This document shows, piece after piece, positions 1 through 8,695 of a stretch of DNA of 64,000 nt. The position numbers and the translations under genes are program-made. The notes beneath the pieces were generated by a model. It was given only the letters and a program-made list of their open reading frames with translations. It ran no database searches and was not told where the DNA came from. The stretch's first letter is position 1, and every line of letters begins with the position of its first letter. The stretch covers positions 62,001-126,000 of the forward strand of contig NZ_SMLM01000004.1 of the NCBI RefSeq assembly GCF_004682015.1, given 5' to 3'. The DNA is from Ramlibacter henchirensis. Lineage in GTDB: Bacteria > Pseudomonadota > Gammaproteobacteria > Burkholderiales > Burkholderiaceae_C.

Positions 1-332
1 ATGCCCATGCGCAGGCGCAGCGGGGCCGCGCTGTGCTGCAGCGCCATCGCCATGCGCACGCAATCGACGGCGTCGTCGAAGAACAGCGAAGCGCCGCCGG
101 AGGGCGCGAGGCGGTCGCGGATGCCGTGGTGCCGCGCGGCCAGCCACTCGAGCTGCATCTCCAGCTCCTCGTCCAGGACTTCCGTGCGCATTTCCACGGG
201 CAGGTGCTCGACGAACAGCAGCGTCAGCGTGCGGCGCTCCAGGGCCACCGGCGAGCTGCCGTCGGACTCACCCGCGGTCGCCTCGCCGGCCTGGGCCGCG
301 GGCTCGTCGAAAGGTCGTTCGTCCTTGCTCAT
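1..332 (-). CDS. N-terminal part of a protein with a class III cyclase-like fold (runs off the window)
   Basis: The reading frame starts at an ATG preceded by an AGGAAG ribosome site and continues past the left edge, so only about 110 residues are seen. After a polar, disordered-looking leader of about 30 residues comes a segment (LTLLFVEHLP, later SLFFDDAVDCVRMAMALQ) that follows the strand-helix-strand pattern of class III nucleotidyl cyclase domains, which often read LFxDxxxAVRAAL at this point. The metal-binding aspartate normally found in the first strand appears to be Glu, so if the match is right the domain may be catalytically degenerate. The remainder of the protein is outside the window. 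The coding call is good; the family assignment is tentative. Confidence 0.55.
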   Translation of the reverse strand, partial: MSKDERPFDEPAAQAGEATAGESDGSSPVALERRTLTLLFVEHLPVEMRTEVLDEELEMQLEWLAARHHGIRDRLAPSGGASLFFDDAVDCVRMAMALQHSAAPLRLRMG

Positions 333-476
333 CGGGTGGCTTCCTGCATTTGTTGCCATGGGTAACAACTATCGTCAGTGAGCCCATCCGTGACGCTAGG
401 CAAAAGGGGCGTGGCCCTTACGGAATTTGCTCACCGGACGCTGGTTCGCCAGGCCTCTGCGCGCCGCCAACGCGGC

Positions 477-854
477 CTAACGCGTATGCAGCGCCGCGGC
501 ATGCACGCCGACGCTGAAGGCGCCCGCTTCCTTGAGCAGCGCCGCCGCGCGGTCGGCCAGCCCGGAATCGGGCGTGCGCGCCACCAGCACGATGGCGCCC
601 CGCTCCACCGCCTCGGTCACCACGTCGACGTGGTGGTGGTCGACGTTGAGCTTCACCAGGTCGCCGAACACCCGTCCGAGCGCGCCGAGCACCGACGTGT
701 CCGCCTGCCGCCGGCGCACGCGGCTCACCGCCTTCAGGCGCTCCAGGTCGTGCTCGATGTGCAGGTCGTCGCGCGCGATGCCTTCGTGCGCCAGCCGGTG
801 CAGCGCCATCTGTGCGGCGTGGCGGTCATCGAAGGCGGCGAGGATGGTGCTCAT
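477..854 (-). CDS. Small general-stress-type protein
   Basis: This 125-residue protein begins MSTILAAFDDRHAAQMALHR and is preceded by a clear AAGGAG site. The start resembles the opening strand and helix of small stress proteins of the YflT/GS17M type, in which the protein looks for a paired residue (DDRHAAQMAL) and a following LAxxGI segment. There is no signal peptide or membrane segment, so it is probably cytoplasmic. The ORF can be extended upstream but the longer version overlaps the exonuclease gene and lacks a ribosome site, so the shorter start was chosen. The function is not established; the family resemblance is from pattern recognition only. Confidence 0.7.
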   Translation of the reverse strand: MSTILAAFDDRHAAQMALHRLAHEGIARDDLHIEHDLERLKAVSRVRRRQADTSVLGALGRVFGDLVKLNVDHHHVDVVTEAVERGAIVLVARTPDSGLADRAAALLKEAGAFSVGVHAAALHTR

Positions 855-882
855 GCGGTGCTCCTTGCAGGGACGTTGATTG

Positions 883-1698
883 TCAACTCGCGCGGCGGCG
901 CGTGGGCGTCGGCGGCTTGAGTCTTTGCAGGTCCAACGTGATCCACGTGGGCGCATGGTCGCTGGCATGGGGCTGCCCGCGCACCCAGGTGTCGACGCCG
1001 GCTTCCTTGAGGCAGGGCGCGAGCACCGGGTTGAGCAGCAGGTGGTCGATGCGCAAGCCCGCATTGCGCTGCCAGTGCTGGCGGAAGTAGTCCCAGAACG
1101 TGAAGATGGGCTCGTCCGGATGCAGGTGCCGCAGCGCATCGGTCCAGCCCTGCGCGAGCAGCCTCGCGTAGCACTCGCGGCTCTCGGGCTGCAGCAGCGC
1201 GTCCTTGAGCCAGGAGCGCGGGTTGTAGATGTCGAAGTCAGTGGGCACGACGTTGTAGTCGCCGGCGATCACGACGGGATGCGGCCCGTCGACCAGCCCG
1301 GCCGCATGCTCGATCAGCCGCTCGAACCAGGCCAGCTTGTAGTCGAACTTGGGACCCGGTTGCGGGTTTCCGTTGGGCAGGTAGAGGCAGCACACGACGA
1401 GCCCGTCGACCGCGGCTTCCAGGTATCGGCTGTGCGTGTCGTCCGGATCGCCCGGCAGTTCGCGCCGCGCCTCGACCGGCTCGCCGCCACGGCTGAGGAT
1501 CGCCACCCCATTCCACGAGCGCTGGCCCTTCCACAGCGAGTGGTAGCCTGCCTCGCGCAATTCGCGCACGGGGAACGCGCCGTCCAGTGCCTTCAGCTCC
1601 TGCAGGCAGGCCACGTCCGGCTGCTCCCGCTCGAGCCATTCCAGCAGGTTGGGCAGCCGCGTCTTGATGCCGTTCACGTTGAAGGTGGCGATCTTCAT
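883..1698 (-). CDS. xth: Exodeoxyribonuclease III
   Basis: This 271-residue protein is an EEP-fold nuclease that removes nucleotides from 3' ends and cleaves DNA at abasic sites in base excision repair. The family landmarks are all visible: the N-terminal MKIATFNVNGI, the metal ligand Glu34 in CLQELK, GDYNVVP with Asp147 and Asn149, RIDHLLL near 216-222, and the terminal catalytic pair Asp247-His248 in SDHAP. Its length matches the E. coli enzyme of 268 residues. It lies 28 bases upstream (in transcription order) of the small stress-type gene on the same strand and may be co-transcribed with it. The assignment is secure. Confidence 0.96.
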   Translation of the reverse strand: MKIATFNVNGIKTRLPNLLEWLEREQPDVACLQELKALDGAFPVRELREAGYHSLWKGQRSWNGVAILSRGGEPVEARRELPGDPDDTHSRYLEAAVDGLVVCCLYLPNGNPQPGPKFDYKLAWFERLIEHAAGLVDGPHPVVIAGDYNVVPTDFDIYNPRSWLKDALLQPESRECYARLLAQGWTDALRHLHPDEPIFTFWDYFRQHWQRNAGLRIDHLLLNPVLAPCLKEAGVDTWVRGQPHASDHAPTWITLDLQRLKPPTPTRRRAS

Positions 1699-1826
1699 CG
1701 GCGCTGCCGATCATGGCTCCGCCGCCAGAGCGCTGCCGTAGGACCGCGCCTTGAGGGACGGCGGCGTCCTACGGTGCCGCCCTCCTCGCCCGACTAGATT
1801 GGGCCGGACTCTTTCAGGAGCACACC

Positions 1827-2081
1827 ATGGCTGAGAAAAAGCAGCAGGGCGCCCCCGGCACGCCCGTGGCGCAGGACGACTTGCTCGGTGAAGCGGCGCG
1901 CGCGACCGGACCGGTGGAAGGCCTGGACGCGCAGGTGGGCGGCGACGGCACGCCGCGCGACCGCGGGCAGGCGGAAGGCGAGTCGCGGGAGCGCAGCCAG
2001 GCCGATGGCGAGGCATGTCCGGGGAAGGATGAGAACCAGGCTGGGTTCGTGAAGGACCGGGAGAAGCCGGACCGGCCGTAG
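1827..2081 (+). CDS. Small hydrophilic hypothetical protein
   Basis: This 84-residue ORF starts 7 bases after a good AGGAG site (ttcaggagcacacc). It is very rich in Gly, Glu, Asp, Lys, Gln and Arg with almost no hydrophobic residues, so it is predicted to be intrinsically disordered and soluble. A GGDGTPRDRGQAEGES segment is the most distinctive stretch. I do not recognise a family. It is flanked by xth on the opposite strand and tcuA downstream, 81 bases away. Composition of this type is common in small stress or desiccation-related proteins, but nothing here proves that. Confidence 0.6.
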   Translation: MAEKKQQGAPGTPVAQDDLLGEAARATGPVEGLDAQVGGDGTPRDRGQAEGESRERSQADGEACPGKDENQAGFVKDREKPDRP

Positions 2082-2162
2082 TCCGGTGGCTCCTGGCGTG
2101 CGCCGGCACCGGCGGCGTGCCTCGCCCTGTCCGGCAGAGCCGCGGCGCCCTACAGTGGCGGG

Positions 2163-3566
2163 ATGCATGATGTCCTCGTGGTCGGCGGCGGCAACGCCGC
2201 CCTGTGCGCCGCGCTGATGGCCCGCGAGGCCGGCGCCAGCGTCCTCGTCCTCGAAAGCTCCCCGCGCGAATGGCGCGGCGGCAATTCGCAGCACACGCGC
2301 AACCTGCGCTGCATGCACGACGAGCCGCAGGACGTGCTGGTCGACGCGTACCCGGAAGAAGAGTTCTGGCAGGACCTCCTCAAGGTCACCGGCGGCGCGA
2401 CCGACGAAAAACTCGCGCGCCTGGTGATCCGCGCGTCCTCCACCTGCCGGCCCTGGATGCGAAAGCACGGCGTGCGCTTCCAGCCTTCGCTCGCGGGCAC
2501 GCTGCACCTCTCGCGCACCAACGCCTTCTTCATGGGCGGCGGCAAGGCGCTGGTCAACGCGTACTACCGCAGCGCGGAGAACCTCTGCGTCGACGTGCGC
2601 TACGACTCGCCGGTCGACCGTCTGGAACTGGACGACAGGCGCTTCGTCGCCGCGTACTGCGGGGGCGAGCGCATCGAGGCGCGCGCCTGCGTGCTGGCCT
2701 GCGGCGGCTTCGAATCCAACCGCGAGTGGCTGCGCGAGGCGTGGGGGCAGAACGAGCGCGGCGAGTGGCCGGCCGACAACTTCCTGATCCGCGGCACGCG
2801 CTTCAACCAGGGCGTGCTGTTGCGTCACATGATGGACCAGGGCGCCGACATCATCGGCGACCCGACGCAGGCCCACTGCGTCGCCATCGACGCGCGCGCC
2901 CCTCTCTACGACGGCGGCATCGTGACGCGGGTGGACGCTGTTTCGCTGGGCATCATGGTCAACCGGGAGGCGAAGCGCTTCTACGACGAGGGCGAGGATT
3001 TCTGGCCCAAGCGCTACGCCATCTGGGGCCGGCTCGTTGCGCTGCAGCCGGGGCAGATCGCCTACTGCATCATCGACAGCCAGGCCATCGGCCGCTTCAT
3101 GCCGCCGGTGTTCCCGGGCGTGCGGGCGAACACGCCGGCGGAACTCTCGGGCGCGCTGGGCCTGGATGTCCCGACGTTCGTGCGCACGCTCGAGGACTAC
3201 AACGCGGCCTGCCGCGTGGGCAGCTTCGACCACACCGTGCTGGACGACTGCCACACCGAAGGCCTGTCGCCGCCCAAGACGCACTGGGCGCGCCCGATCG
3301 TGAAGCCGCCGTTCTACGGCTATGCGCTGCGGCCGGGCATCACGTTCACCTACCTGGGCCTGAAGACCGACGAGCACGCGCGCGTGCATTTCGGCGGCGC
3401 GCCCAGCGACAACCTGTTCGTGGCGGGAGAAATGATGGCCGGCAACGTGCTGGGCCAGGGCTACACGGCCGGCGTGGGCATGAGCATCGGCACGGCCTTC
3501 GGCCGCATCGCCGGAACGCGGGCGGCGGCCGCGGCATTGGAGAACGTGGCGCATGCAGCAGCTTGA
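2163..3566 (+). CDS. tcuA: FAD-dependent tricarballylate dehydrogenase TcuA
   Basis: TcuA oxidises tricarballylate to cis-aconitate, passing electrons to TcuB. The 467-residue protein opens with the FAD-binding strand and glycine loop [10 protein letters not shown] (residues 4-13) and has the fumarate reductase/succinate dehydrogenase flavoprotein layout, including [10 protein letters not shown] near the start, an internal CGGFESN segment around 180-190 and the C-terminal [18 protein letters not shown] flavin loop. The next gene is tcuB, which overlaps its end by 14 bases, and this gene pair is diagnostic of the tcu system. A tcuC transporter is not adjacent. The substrate is assigned by family and pairing. 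Confidence 0.92.
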   Translation: MHDVLVVGGGNAALCAALMAREAGASVLVLESSPREWRGGNSQHTRNLRCMHDEPQDVLVDAYPEEEFWQDLLKVTGGATDEKLARLVIRASSTCRPWMRKHGVRFQPSLAGTLHLSRTNAFFMGGGKALVNAYYRSAENLCVDVRYDSPVDRLELDDRRFVAAYCGGERIEARACVLACGGFESNREWLREAWGQNERGEWPADNFLIRGTRFNQGVLLRHMMDQGADIIGDPTQAHCVAIDARAPLYDGGIVTRVDAVSLGIMVNREAKRFYDEGEDFWPKRYAIWGRLVALQPGQIAYCIIDSQAIGRFMPPVFPGVRANTPAELSGALGLDVPTFVRTLEDYNAACRVGSFDHTVLDDCHTEGLSPPKTHWARPIVKPPFYGYALRPGITFTYLGLKTDEHARVHFGGAPSDNLFVAGEMMAGNVLGQGYTAGVGMSIGTAFGRIAGTRAAAAALENVAHAAA

Positions 3567-4674
3567 ATCGCTCGTACGCGCCGCCGAGGCGGAAGTGTCG
3601 CGGCAGATGCAGATCTGCAATGCCTGCCGCTATTGCGAGTCCTTCTGCGCTGTCTTCCCCGCGATGACGCGGCGGCTGGACTTCGCCGCGGGCGACGCCC
3701 ACTACCTGGCCAACCTGTGCCACAACTGCGGCGCCTGCCTGCACGCCTGCCAGTACGCGCCGCCGCACGAGTTCGCGGTCAATGTGCCGCGCGCGATGGC
3801 GCAGGTGCGGCGCGAGACGTACGTCGAGCATGCCTGGCCGCGCGCGCTCGGCGCCCTCTATCGCCGCAATGGCATCACGGTCGCGCTCGCGACCGCCGGC
3901 GGACTGGCGCTGTTCCTGCTGCTGGTCCTCGCGCTGCGCGGGACGCTCTTGCACGAGCCGCTCGCGGGCAACTTCTACGCGGTGTTCCCGCACAACCTGA
4001 TGGTGGCCCTCTTCGGCGCCGCATTCGCATGGGCCGTGCTCGCGCTGTCGATCGGCACCGCGCGGTTCTGGCGTGGACAGTCGCCCGGCCCGGCCAGCGG
4101 CGCGTCCGCCGCCGAAGCTGCCCGGCACGCGCTCGCCCTCACCTACCTCGATGGCGGCCACGGCGACGGTTGCAACGAGCGGGACGACCGCTTCACCAGG
4201 CTGCGGCGGCGCTTCCACCACCTCACGTTCTACGGCTTCCTGCTGTGCTTCGCCTCGACCTGCGTCGCGACGCTCTACCACTACGCTCTCCGGTGGCCCG
4301 CGCCTTATCCGCTCACCAGCCTGCCCGTGGTGCTTGGCACCGCAGGGGGACTCGGGCTGCTCGCCGGACCGGCGGGCCTGCTGTGGCTGAACCTGCGGCG
4401 GCATCCGCTGCACGGCGACCCGCAACAGCGACCGATGGACCGGGCGTTCATCGTGCTGCTGTTCGCCACCAGCCTCACCGGCCTGGCGCTGCTCGCCTGC
4501 CGGGACACCGGCGCGATGGCGCTGCTGCTGGCGGTGCACCTCGGCACGGTGCTCGCGTTGTTCGTGACCCTGCCCTATGGCAAGTTCGCGCATGCCGTCT
4601 ACCGCACGGCGGCCCTGCTCAAATGGGCGATCGAACGGCGGCAGCCCAACCGGCTGCAACTGGGCGCGGACTGA
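3553..4674 (+). CDS. tcuB: Tricarballylate utilisation 4Fe-4S protein TcuB
   Basis: TcuB reoxidises the flavin of TcuA and delivers electrons to the membrane quinone pool. The 373-residue protein has two complete four-cysteine cluster motifs: Cys22, Cys25, Cys28, Cys32 and Cys56, Cys59, Cys62, Cys66. About six hydrophobic segments follow (for example around residues 112-134, 153-175 and 220-245), with histidines that could bind haem. Its start lies inside the 3' end of tcuA with a 14-base overlap, so translation is probably coupled. The fusion of a double-cluster head to a membrane tail is characteristic of the TcuB/CitB family. Confidence 0.93.
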   Translation: MQQLESLVRAAEAEVSRQMQICNACRYCESFCAVFPAMTRRLDFAAGDAHYLANLCHNCGACLHACQYAPPHEFAVNVPRAMAQVRRETYVEHAWPRALGALYRRNGITVALATAGGLALFLLLVLALRGTLLHEPLAGNFYAVFPHNLMVALFGAAFAWAVLALSIGTARFWRGQSPGPASGASAAEAARHALALTYLDGGHGDGCNERDDRFTRLRRRFHHLTFYGFLLCFASTCVATLYHYALRWPAPYPLTSLPVVLGTAGGLGLLAGPAGLLWLNLRRHPLHGDPQQRPMDRAFIVLLFATSLTGLALLACRDTGAMALLLAVHLGTVLALFVTLPYGKFAHAVYRTAALLKWAIERRQPNRLQLGAD

Positions 4675-4999
4675 AGAAGCCAAGCTGCGAATGAGCGATG
4701 GCGTCATGTGGATGCCTTCGCAGGGCGGCAAAACACAGCAGTGCTTCTGTTGTGCAGCAAGTTGAACCCGATTGCGAGCCGATGTAACCCGCATGCGGTT
4801 TTCCGCTCGATGAGCTCACGCTTTTCTGCCTCTACAGCTGAGCTAGCGGTGCGCACTTTCGTAAGCGAACGTGATGTTTCAAAGCGACCTTTAGAGCTAA
4901 GAAAAATTCCACCACAGTTGAGCCAGCGATTCGATGCACGGGTCGCCGCCCGAGTCCCGACGGGCTTCTTTGGGACCAGAGAGGAAAGGAAAACGACGG
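4675..4999. other. Intergenic region with a possible tRNA-like remnant
   Basis: No convincing gene is seen in these 325 bases. Base composition is lower in GC than the flanks. On the minus strand around 4830-4850 the sequence TAGCTCAGCTGTAGAGGCA looks like the D-arm of a tRNA. No matching acceptor stem, anticodon arm or T-arm can be placed at the right spacing, so it is at best a fragment. The right end carries the GAGGAAAGG ribosome site of the following membrane protein gene. Confidence 0.4.
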
Positions 5000-5617
5000 A
5001 TGAAATTTGATCTGTTGCGAATGGGGGTCGTGTACCTGCACCTGATCGCCTGTTGCATCGCGTTGGGCACGGTGTTCATGAGCGACCTGCGGCTGGTGCG
5101 CGGGCTGCTGCGAAGTGAAGGGGGAAAGGTGGAAGCCGACCACCTGGCCGGCTTGCACCACACGTTGGCGCGGTCGCTGCTTGCGCTGTGGGTGACGGGC
5201 TTCGCCGTCGTCTCGATGGACGTGTGGAAAAGCGGCGCCGACGTGATGCTCAATCCCAAGCTGCAGGCCAAGTTCTTCGTGGTGCTGCTCCTCACCCTCA
5301 ACGGCCTCGCGCTGGAGCGCTTCGTGCTGCCCGCGATGAAGAAGGCCGGCGCCCTCATGCGCTTGACCTTGACCAACCGCCTGCTCGCGGTGTTCGTCGG
5401 TGCGGTCTCGGCGGTGTCGTGGTTCTATGCCGCCGCGCTGGGCGTGGGCCGGCCGCTGAACTGGCAGTTCTCGCTGGCGCAGATCATGGCGGCCTGGCCC
5501 ATGCTGGTGTTCGGCGGCTTCTTCCTGATGGTCACGCTGACCGCCTGGGTCGAGTACGTGTCCCGCGGCGGCGCCGCCGCCCTGGAGCGCATGCCGCTGC
5601 GCGCTGTCGCCCGCTAG
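5000..5617 (+). CDS. Five-helix integral membrane protein of unknown function
   Basis: The 205-residue protein has five hydrophobic stretches, near residues 9-28, 60-77, 90-108, 127-147 and 163-185, and a short basic C-terminus, so it is an inner-membrane protein. The start at MKFDLLRMG is chosen because GAGGAAAGG lies upstream; a longer frame to 4934 has no ribosome site. The first helix contains His and Cys residues (YLHLIACCIALG) and a second histidine pair occurs at LHHTL near 52-56, so haem or metal binding is possible but unproven. It follows tcuAB on the same strand but after a long gap, so a separate transcript is likely. Confidence 0.75.
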   Translation: MKFDLLRMGVVYLHLIACCIALGTVFMSDLRLVRGLLRSEGGKVEADHLAGLHHTLARSLLALWVTGFAVVSMDVWKSGADVMLNPKLQAKFFVVLLLTLNGLALERFVLPAMKKAGALMRLTLTNRLLAVFVGAVSAVSWFYAAALGVGRPLNWQFSLAQIMAAWPMLVFGGFFLMVTLTAWVEYVSRGGAAALERMPLRAVAR

Positions 5618-5740
5618 TGCGCGGCCGCACACCCCGCGGTGCACTTGCCCGCGGGGTCGAACTCCATCCTGCGGTCCGACGGCGGAATGTGCACCGCCAC
5701 CTTCACCGCCTCCACGAAGTTGCTGATGCGTCGCAGGCGT
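5618..5740 (-). other. Spacer with a stop-ended coding-like fragment
   Basis: On the minus strand, directly after the PrpD-like gene but in another frame, an open stretch without a start codon reads ISNFVEAVKVAVHIPPSDRR and ends in KCTAGCAAAH and a stop near 5615. It looks protein-like and could be the C-terminal scrap of a lost gene, but it is under 50 codons and I do not recognise the family. It may equally be chance in GC-rich DNA. Confidence 0.2.
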
Positions 5741-7111
5741 TCAGGGCCGGCACAAGGCCGTCAGGGCGCGCACGTCGGGCTGCGAGGCCAGGCCCCAGCA
5801 GGCACGTGTGATGTCGCGCGCCTTGGCCGCACCCAGGAGCGGCTCGACCAGCGCGTGGAACTTGGCCTCGAGCTGCTGGTCCGACAGCGGGTTCTGCAGC
5901 GAGCCGATGGCGTGGTCGACGCCCACGTCGATGCGGCGGCCGTCCTTGAGCACCGCCGTCACCTGCACCGATTCCTCGTTGATCGAGTCGTCGACGGTGG
6001 CGTTCACCTTCCGGCGCGTTTCGACGACGAGCGGGTCGTTCACGACCGCATCGGAGAACTCGTCCTCCCCCGCGCGTCCGTGGATCAGGCCGACCGCGCA
6101 GCCGTGGTACACGCTGAACTTGCCCTGGAGGCCGTCCTTCGGCTCCTTCTTGCCGGTCAGTTCCAGCACCAGCGGATGAACGCGCAGCTCGATCCGCTCC
6201 AGCTGGTCCGGCGTGACGCCACGCGCCTTCAGCTGCACGCAGGCGTCGATGCTGGGATGGATGACGATGCCGCAGGCAAAGGGCTTGTAGGTGTTGAACG
6301 AGATCTCGAAGCGCTGACCGAGTTCATCGGTCGCTTCGTTCCAGGCCCGCTTGTCCGACGCCACCTGCACGAATCCGCGCGGGGCCTCCAGTGCGCGCGG
6401 GCTGGCGGTGAAGCCGCGACTGGCGAGCAGCGCTGACATCAGGCCCGCGCGGGCCGCGCCTCCGGGATGGAAGGGCTTGGTCATGGTGCCGAACTGCTCG
6501 CGCAGGCCGACCGGCTGCGACGCCGCGATGCCCAGCGCCATCGCCGTGCGCCACTCGTCCAGGCGCAGCAGGCGCGCGCAACCGGCAGCGGCGCCCAGCA
6601 TGCCGGTGGAGCCGGTGATGTGCCATCCGCGGTCGTAGTGGTCCGGGTACATCACGTTGCCGATGCGGCAGGCCACGTCGATCCCCAGCACCAGCGCATC
6701 GACCACGTCGCGGCCGCTGCTGCCGCTGTGCTCGGCCAGCGCGAGCACGGCCGAAGCGACCGGCCCGGCCGGGTGGATGATGGTCTTCAGGTGCGTGTCG
6801 TCGAAATCGAAGGTATGCGAGGTGATGCCGTTGACCAGCGCCGCGCTGGCCATGTCGACCTTTTCCGGGCGGCCCAGCACCGTGGCCTGCGGCGAGGGCT
6901 GCAGCAGCTGCACCGCGGACACGGCGGCCTCGGCGGCCTCATGGCGCGCCGCGCCGATGGCGCAGCCCAGCCAGTTGTAGAAGGTGCGGTGCGCCTCGTG
7001 TTCGACGGCGTCGCTCCAGCCCTTGGCGGGATGGGACGCCACGAAGCGCGCGAGGATCTGCGTGATCGCGGGGGCCGCCGTGTCGGCGGCGACTTGGGTG
7101 TTGCGTGCCAC
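5741..7111 (-). CDS. MmgE/PrpD family protein
   Basis: The 456-residue protein matches the MmgE/PrpD fold, which includes 2-methylcitrate dehydratase and cis-aconitate decarboxylase. Typical landmarks are the N-terminal helix segment FYNWLGCAIGA, FDFDDTH around residue 107, then HPAGPVASAVLALAE, and YKPFACGIVIHPSIDA in the second half. It starts at GTG with AGGAAG upstream. The gene follows a Bug-type tricarboxylate receptor gene with a 24-base gap on the same strand and probably forms an operon with it, so a citrate-like or other carboxylate substrate is likely. The exact substrate cannot be read from sequence; many such genes are mislabelled as prpD. Confidence 0.9.
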   Translation of the reverse strand: MARNTQVAADTAAPAITQILARFVASHPAKGWSDAVEHEAHRTFYNWLGCAIGAARHEAAEAAVSAVQLLQPSPQATVLGRPEKVDMASAALVNGITSHTFDFDDTHLKTIIHPAGPVASAVLALAEHSGSSGRDVVDALVLGIDVACRIGNVMYPDHYDRGWHITGSTGMLGAAAGCARLLRLDEWRTAMALGIAASQPVGLREQFGTMTKPFHPGGAARAGLMSALLASRGFTASPRALEAPRGFVQVASDKRAWNEATDELGQRFEISFNTYKPFACGIVIHPSIDACVQLKARGVTPDQLERIELRVHPLVLELTGKKEPKDGLQGKFSVYHGCAVGLIHGRAGEDEFSDAVVNDPLVVETRRKVNATVDDSINEESVQVTAVLKDGRRIDVGVDHAIGSLQNPLSDQQLEAKFHALVEPLLGAAKARDITRACWGLASQPDVRALTALCRP

Positions 7112-7135
7112 TGTCTTGCTTCCTGGAAACCGCCG

Positions 7136-8104
7136 CTATTCGTCGAGCTGGATCTTTCGCGCCTTGGCCAGCGCGGTCCAGCGCGCGATGTCGCTGCGCA
7201 TGTAGTCGCCGAACTGCTCCGGCGTCATCGGCCAGGGCTCCACGGCCTCGCCCGCCAGCTTCTCGGCGAGGTCTGGCGCCTTGAGCACCGAGACCTGCGT
7301 TTCGTTCAGGCGCCGCACGATGTCGGCGGGCAAGCCGGCCGGTCCCACCGTGCCGTACCACTGCATCGCGTCGAAGCCCTTGAAGCCGGCTTCCTCCATC
7401 GTGGGAACGTCCTTGAGTTGCGGGCTGCGCTCCTTGCCGGTGACCGCCAACGCGCGCATGCGGCCCGAGCGCAGGTGCGGCAGCGCCGCGGCCAGTCCCG
7501 GGAACATCGCCTGCGTCTGGCCGCCGAGCACGTCGTTGATCGCGGGTGCGATGCCGCGGTAGGGGATGTGCAGCATGAAGCCGCCCGTCTCCTGCTTGAA
7601 CAGCTCCATCGTCAGGTGAGTCAGCGACCCCGGCCCGGCCGAGCCGTAGTTCACCCTGCCCGGGTTGCGCCTGACGTAGTCGATGAATTCCTTGATGTCC
7701 CTGGCCGGCAACGTGGCGTTGATCGCCAGCACGTTGGGCGTCGCGCCGATCATCCCGATCGGGGTGAAGTCCTTCACCGCGTCGTAGGGCACCTTGCGCG
7801 TGGCGGGCGTCGTGCCGTGCGTGGCCACGTAGCCCTGCAGCAGCGTGTAGCCATCGGCCGGCGCGCGCGCCGCGGCCTGGCAGGCCACCACGCCGCCGCC
7901 GCCGCTCTGGTTGTCCACCACGAAGGTCTGTCCGAGCGCCTTGCCCCAGCGCTCCGTGACCACGCGCGCGATCATGTCGCTGCCCCCGCCGGCGGAAACG
8001 GGGACGATGTAGCGGATCGACTTGTTGGGATAGCCCTGCGCGAGGGCCAGCCGCGGCGCGGCGACGGCCGCCGCCGCGGCCTGAAGAAGATGGCGGCGCT
8101 GCAT
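7136..8104 (-). CDS. Bug-family (TctC) tripartite tricarboxylate receptor
   Basis: This is a periplasmic solute-binding protein of the Bug/TctC family, which is greatly expanded in Burkholderiales. The 322-residue protein begins MQRRHLLQAAAAAVAAPRLA, an export signal ending at ALAQG, followed by the typical YPNKSIRYIVPVSAGGGSD ligand-binding loop and DNQSGGGG near residue 68. The start is fixed by an AGGAGA site; the frame remains open upstream but lacks a signal. No TctA or TctB membrane subunits are adjacent, which is normal for orphan Bug receptors. The neighbouring PrpD-type enzyme gene suggests it captures a carboxylate processed by that enzyme. Confidence 0.93.
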   Translation of the reverse strand: MQRRHLLQAAAAAVAAPRLALAQGYPNKSIRYIVPVSAGGGSDMIARVVTERWGKALGQTFVVDNQSGGGGVVACQAAARAPADGYTLLQGYVATHGTTPATRKVPYDAVKDFTPIGMIGATPNVLAINATLPARDIKEFIDYVRRNPGRVNYGSAGPGSLTHLTMELFKQETGGFMLHIPYRGIAPAINDVLGGQTQAMFPGLAAALPHLRSGRMRALAVTGKERSPQLKDVPTMEEAGFKGFDAMQWYGTVGPAGLPADIVRRLNETQVSVLKAPDLAEKLAGEAVEPWPMTPEQFGDYMRSDIARWTALAKARKIQLDE

Positions 8105-8211
8105 GTCTTGTCTCCTGTCGTGCGGACGATGATGCGAGCCCCCTCCCCTGCTGTAAATAGCAACCTTTGGAAGGCTTGTTGCGTGCCGTGCATGAATGAA
8201 GGAGGCCCTGA

Positions 8212-8644
8212 ATGAAGCCTTGGCTGGCCGGACCCGCGGGCCTTCGTCACCGTGGGCCAATTGCAGAGCTTCGCGGCGGCCAAGGTGCTGCACCCCTCGC
8301 AGCCCGCGTTAGCGCGCCGCATCTCTTGCGCCGGCTCGCCATTTCCGGCACCGAACGCAACAAGGGCCTGCCGAACCTGCCCACGTTCCAGGAGCAGGGC
8401 TTCACGGGCTTTGGCCTGGCCGGCTGGATCGCGGCGTACGCGCCGGCGGCCACGCCCAAGGCGGTGGCCGCCAAGCTCGCGTCCACGTTTCGCGAGCCTG
8501 CAGCAGCCCGATGTGTCCTCCAAGCTCGACAGCCTGGGCTACGACGTCATCGGCAGCACGCCGGAGCAGCTGCGCACCTTCTACCAGGAGGAGTACAAGC
8601 GCTTCGCGGAGCTGGTGAAGAACGCCGGCATCACGCCGGAGTAG
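8212..8644 (+). pseudogene. Fused remnant of a LysR regulator and a Bug receptor
   Basis: Three pieces are readable. From about 8231 to 8325 one frame gives the helix-turn-helix start of a LysR regulator (RAFVTVGQLQSFAAAK, then LHPSQPALARRI). From 8335 to about 8505 another frame gives the C-terminal third of a Bug/TctC receptor (LPNLPTFQEQGFTGFGLAGW). From about 8508 to the stop at 8644 the frame changes back and gives the receptor end (STPEQLRTFYQEEYKRFAEL). An ATG at 8212 with AAGGAGG upstream sits at the LysR start but a base change in the first dozen codons throws it out of frame. This is best explained by a deletion joining two genes followed by frameshifts. Confidence 0.85.
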
Positions 8645-8668
8645 GCGCCAGGCGCGGCGCAGCGATCA

Positions 8669-8688
8669 GGCGCTGCTCTTGCAGCGCC
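8669..8688. terminator. Perfect 8-bp stem-loop between convergent genes
   Basis: GGCGCTGC and GCAGCGCC form a perfect 8-bp stem around a TCTT loop. It lies between the rightward pseudogene and the leftward DUF4334 gene. There is no uridine run on either side, so it is only a possible weak terminator. Confidence 0.4.
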
Positions 8689-8695
8689 CGTCCGT

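Noticed and set aside
5618..5740. A coding-like C-terminal fragment on the minus strand after the PrpD-type gene
   Set aside because: It has no start codon, is under 50 codons, and I could not match it to a protein family, so it is listed only as a low-confidence remnant.
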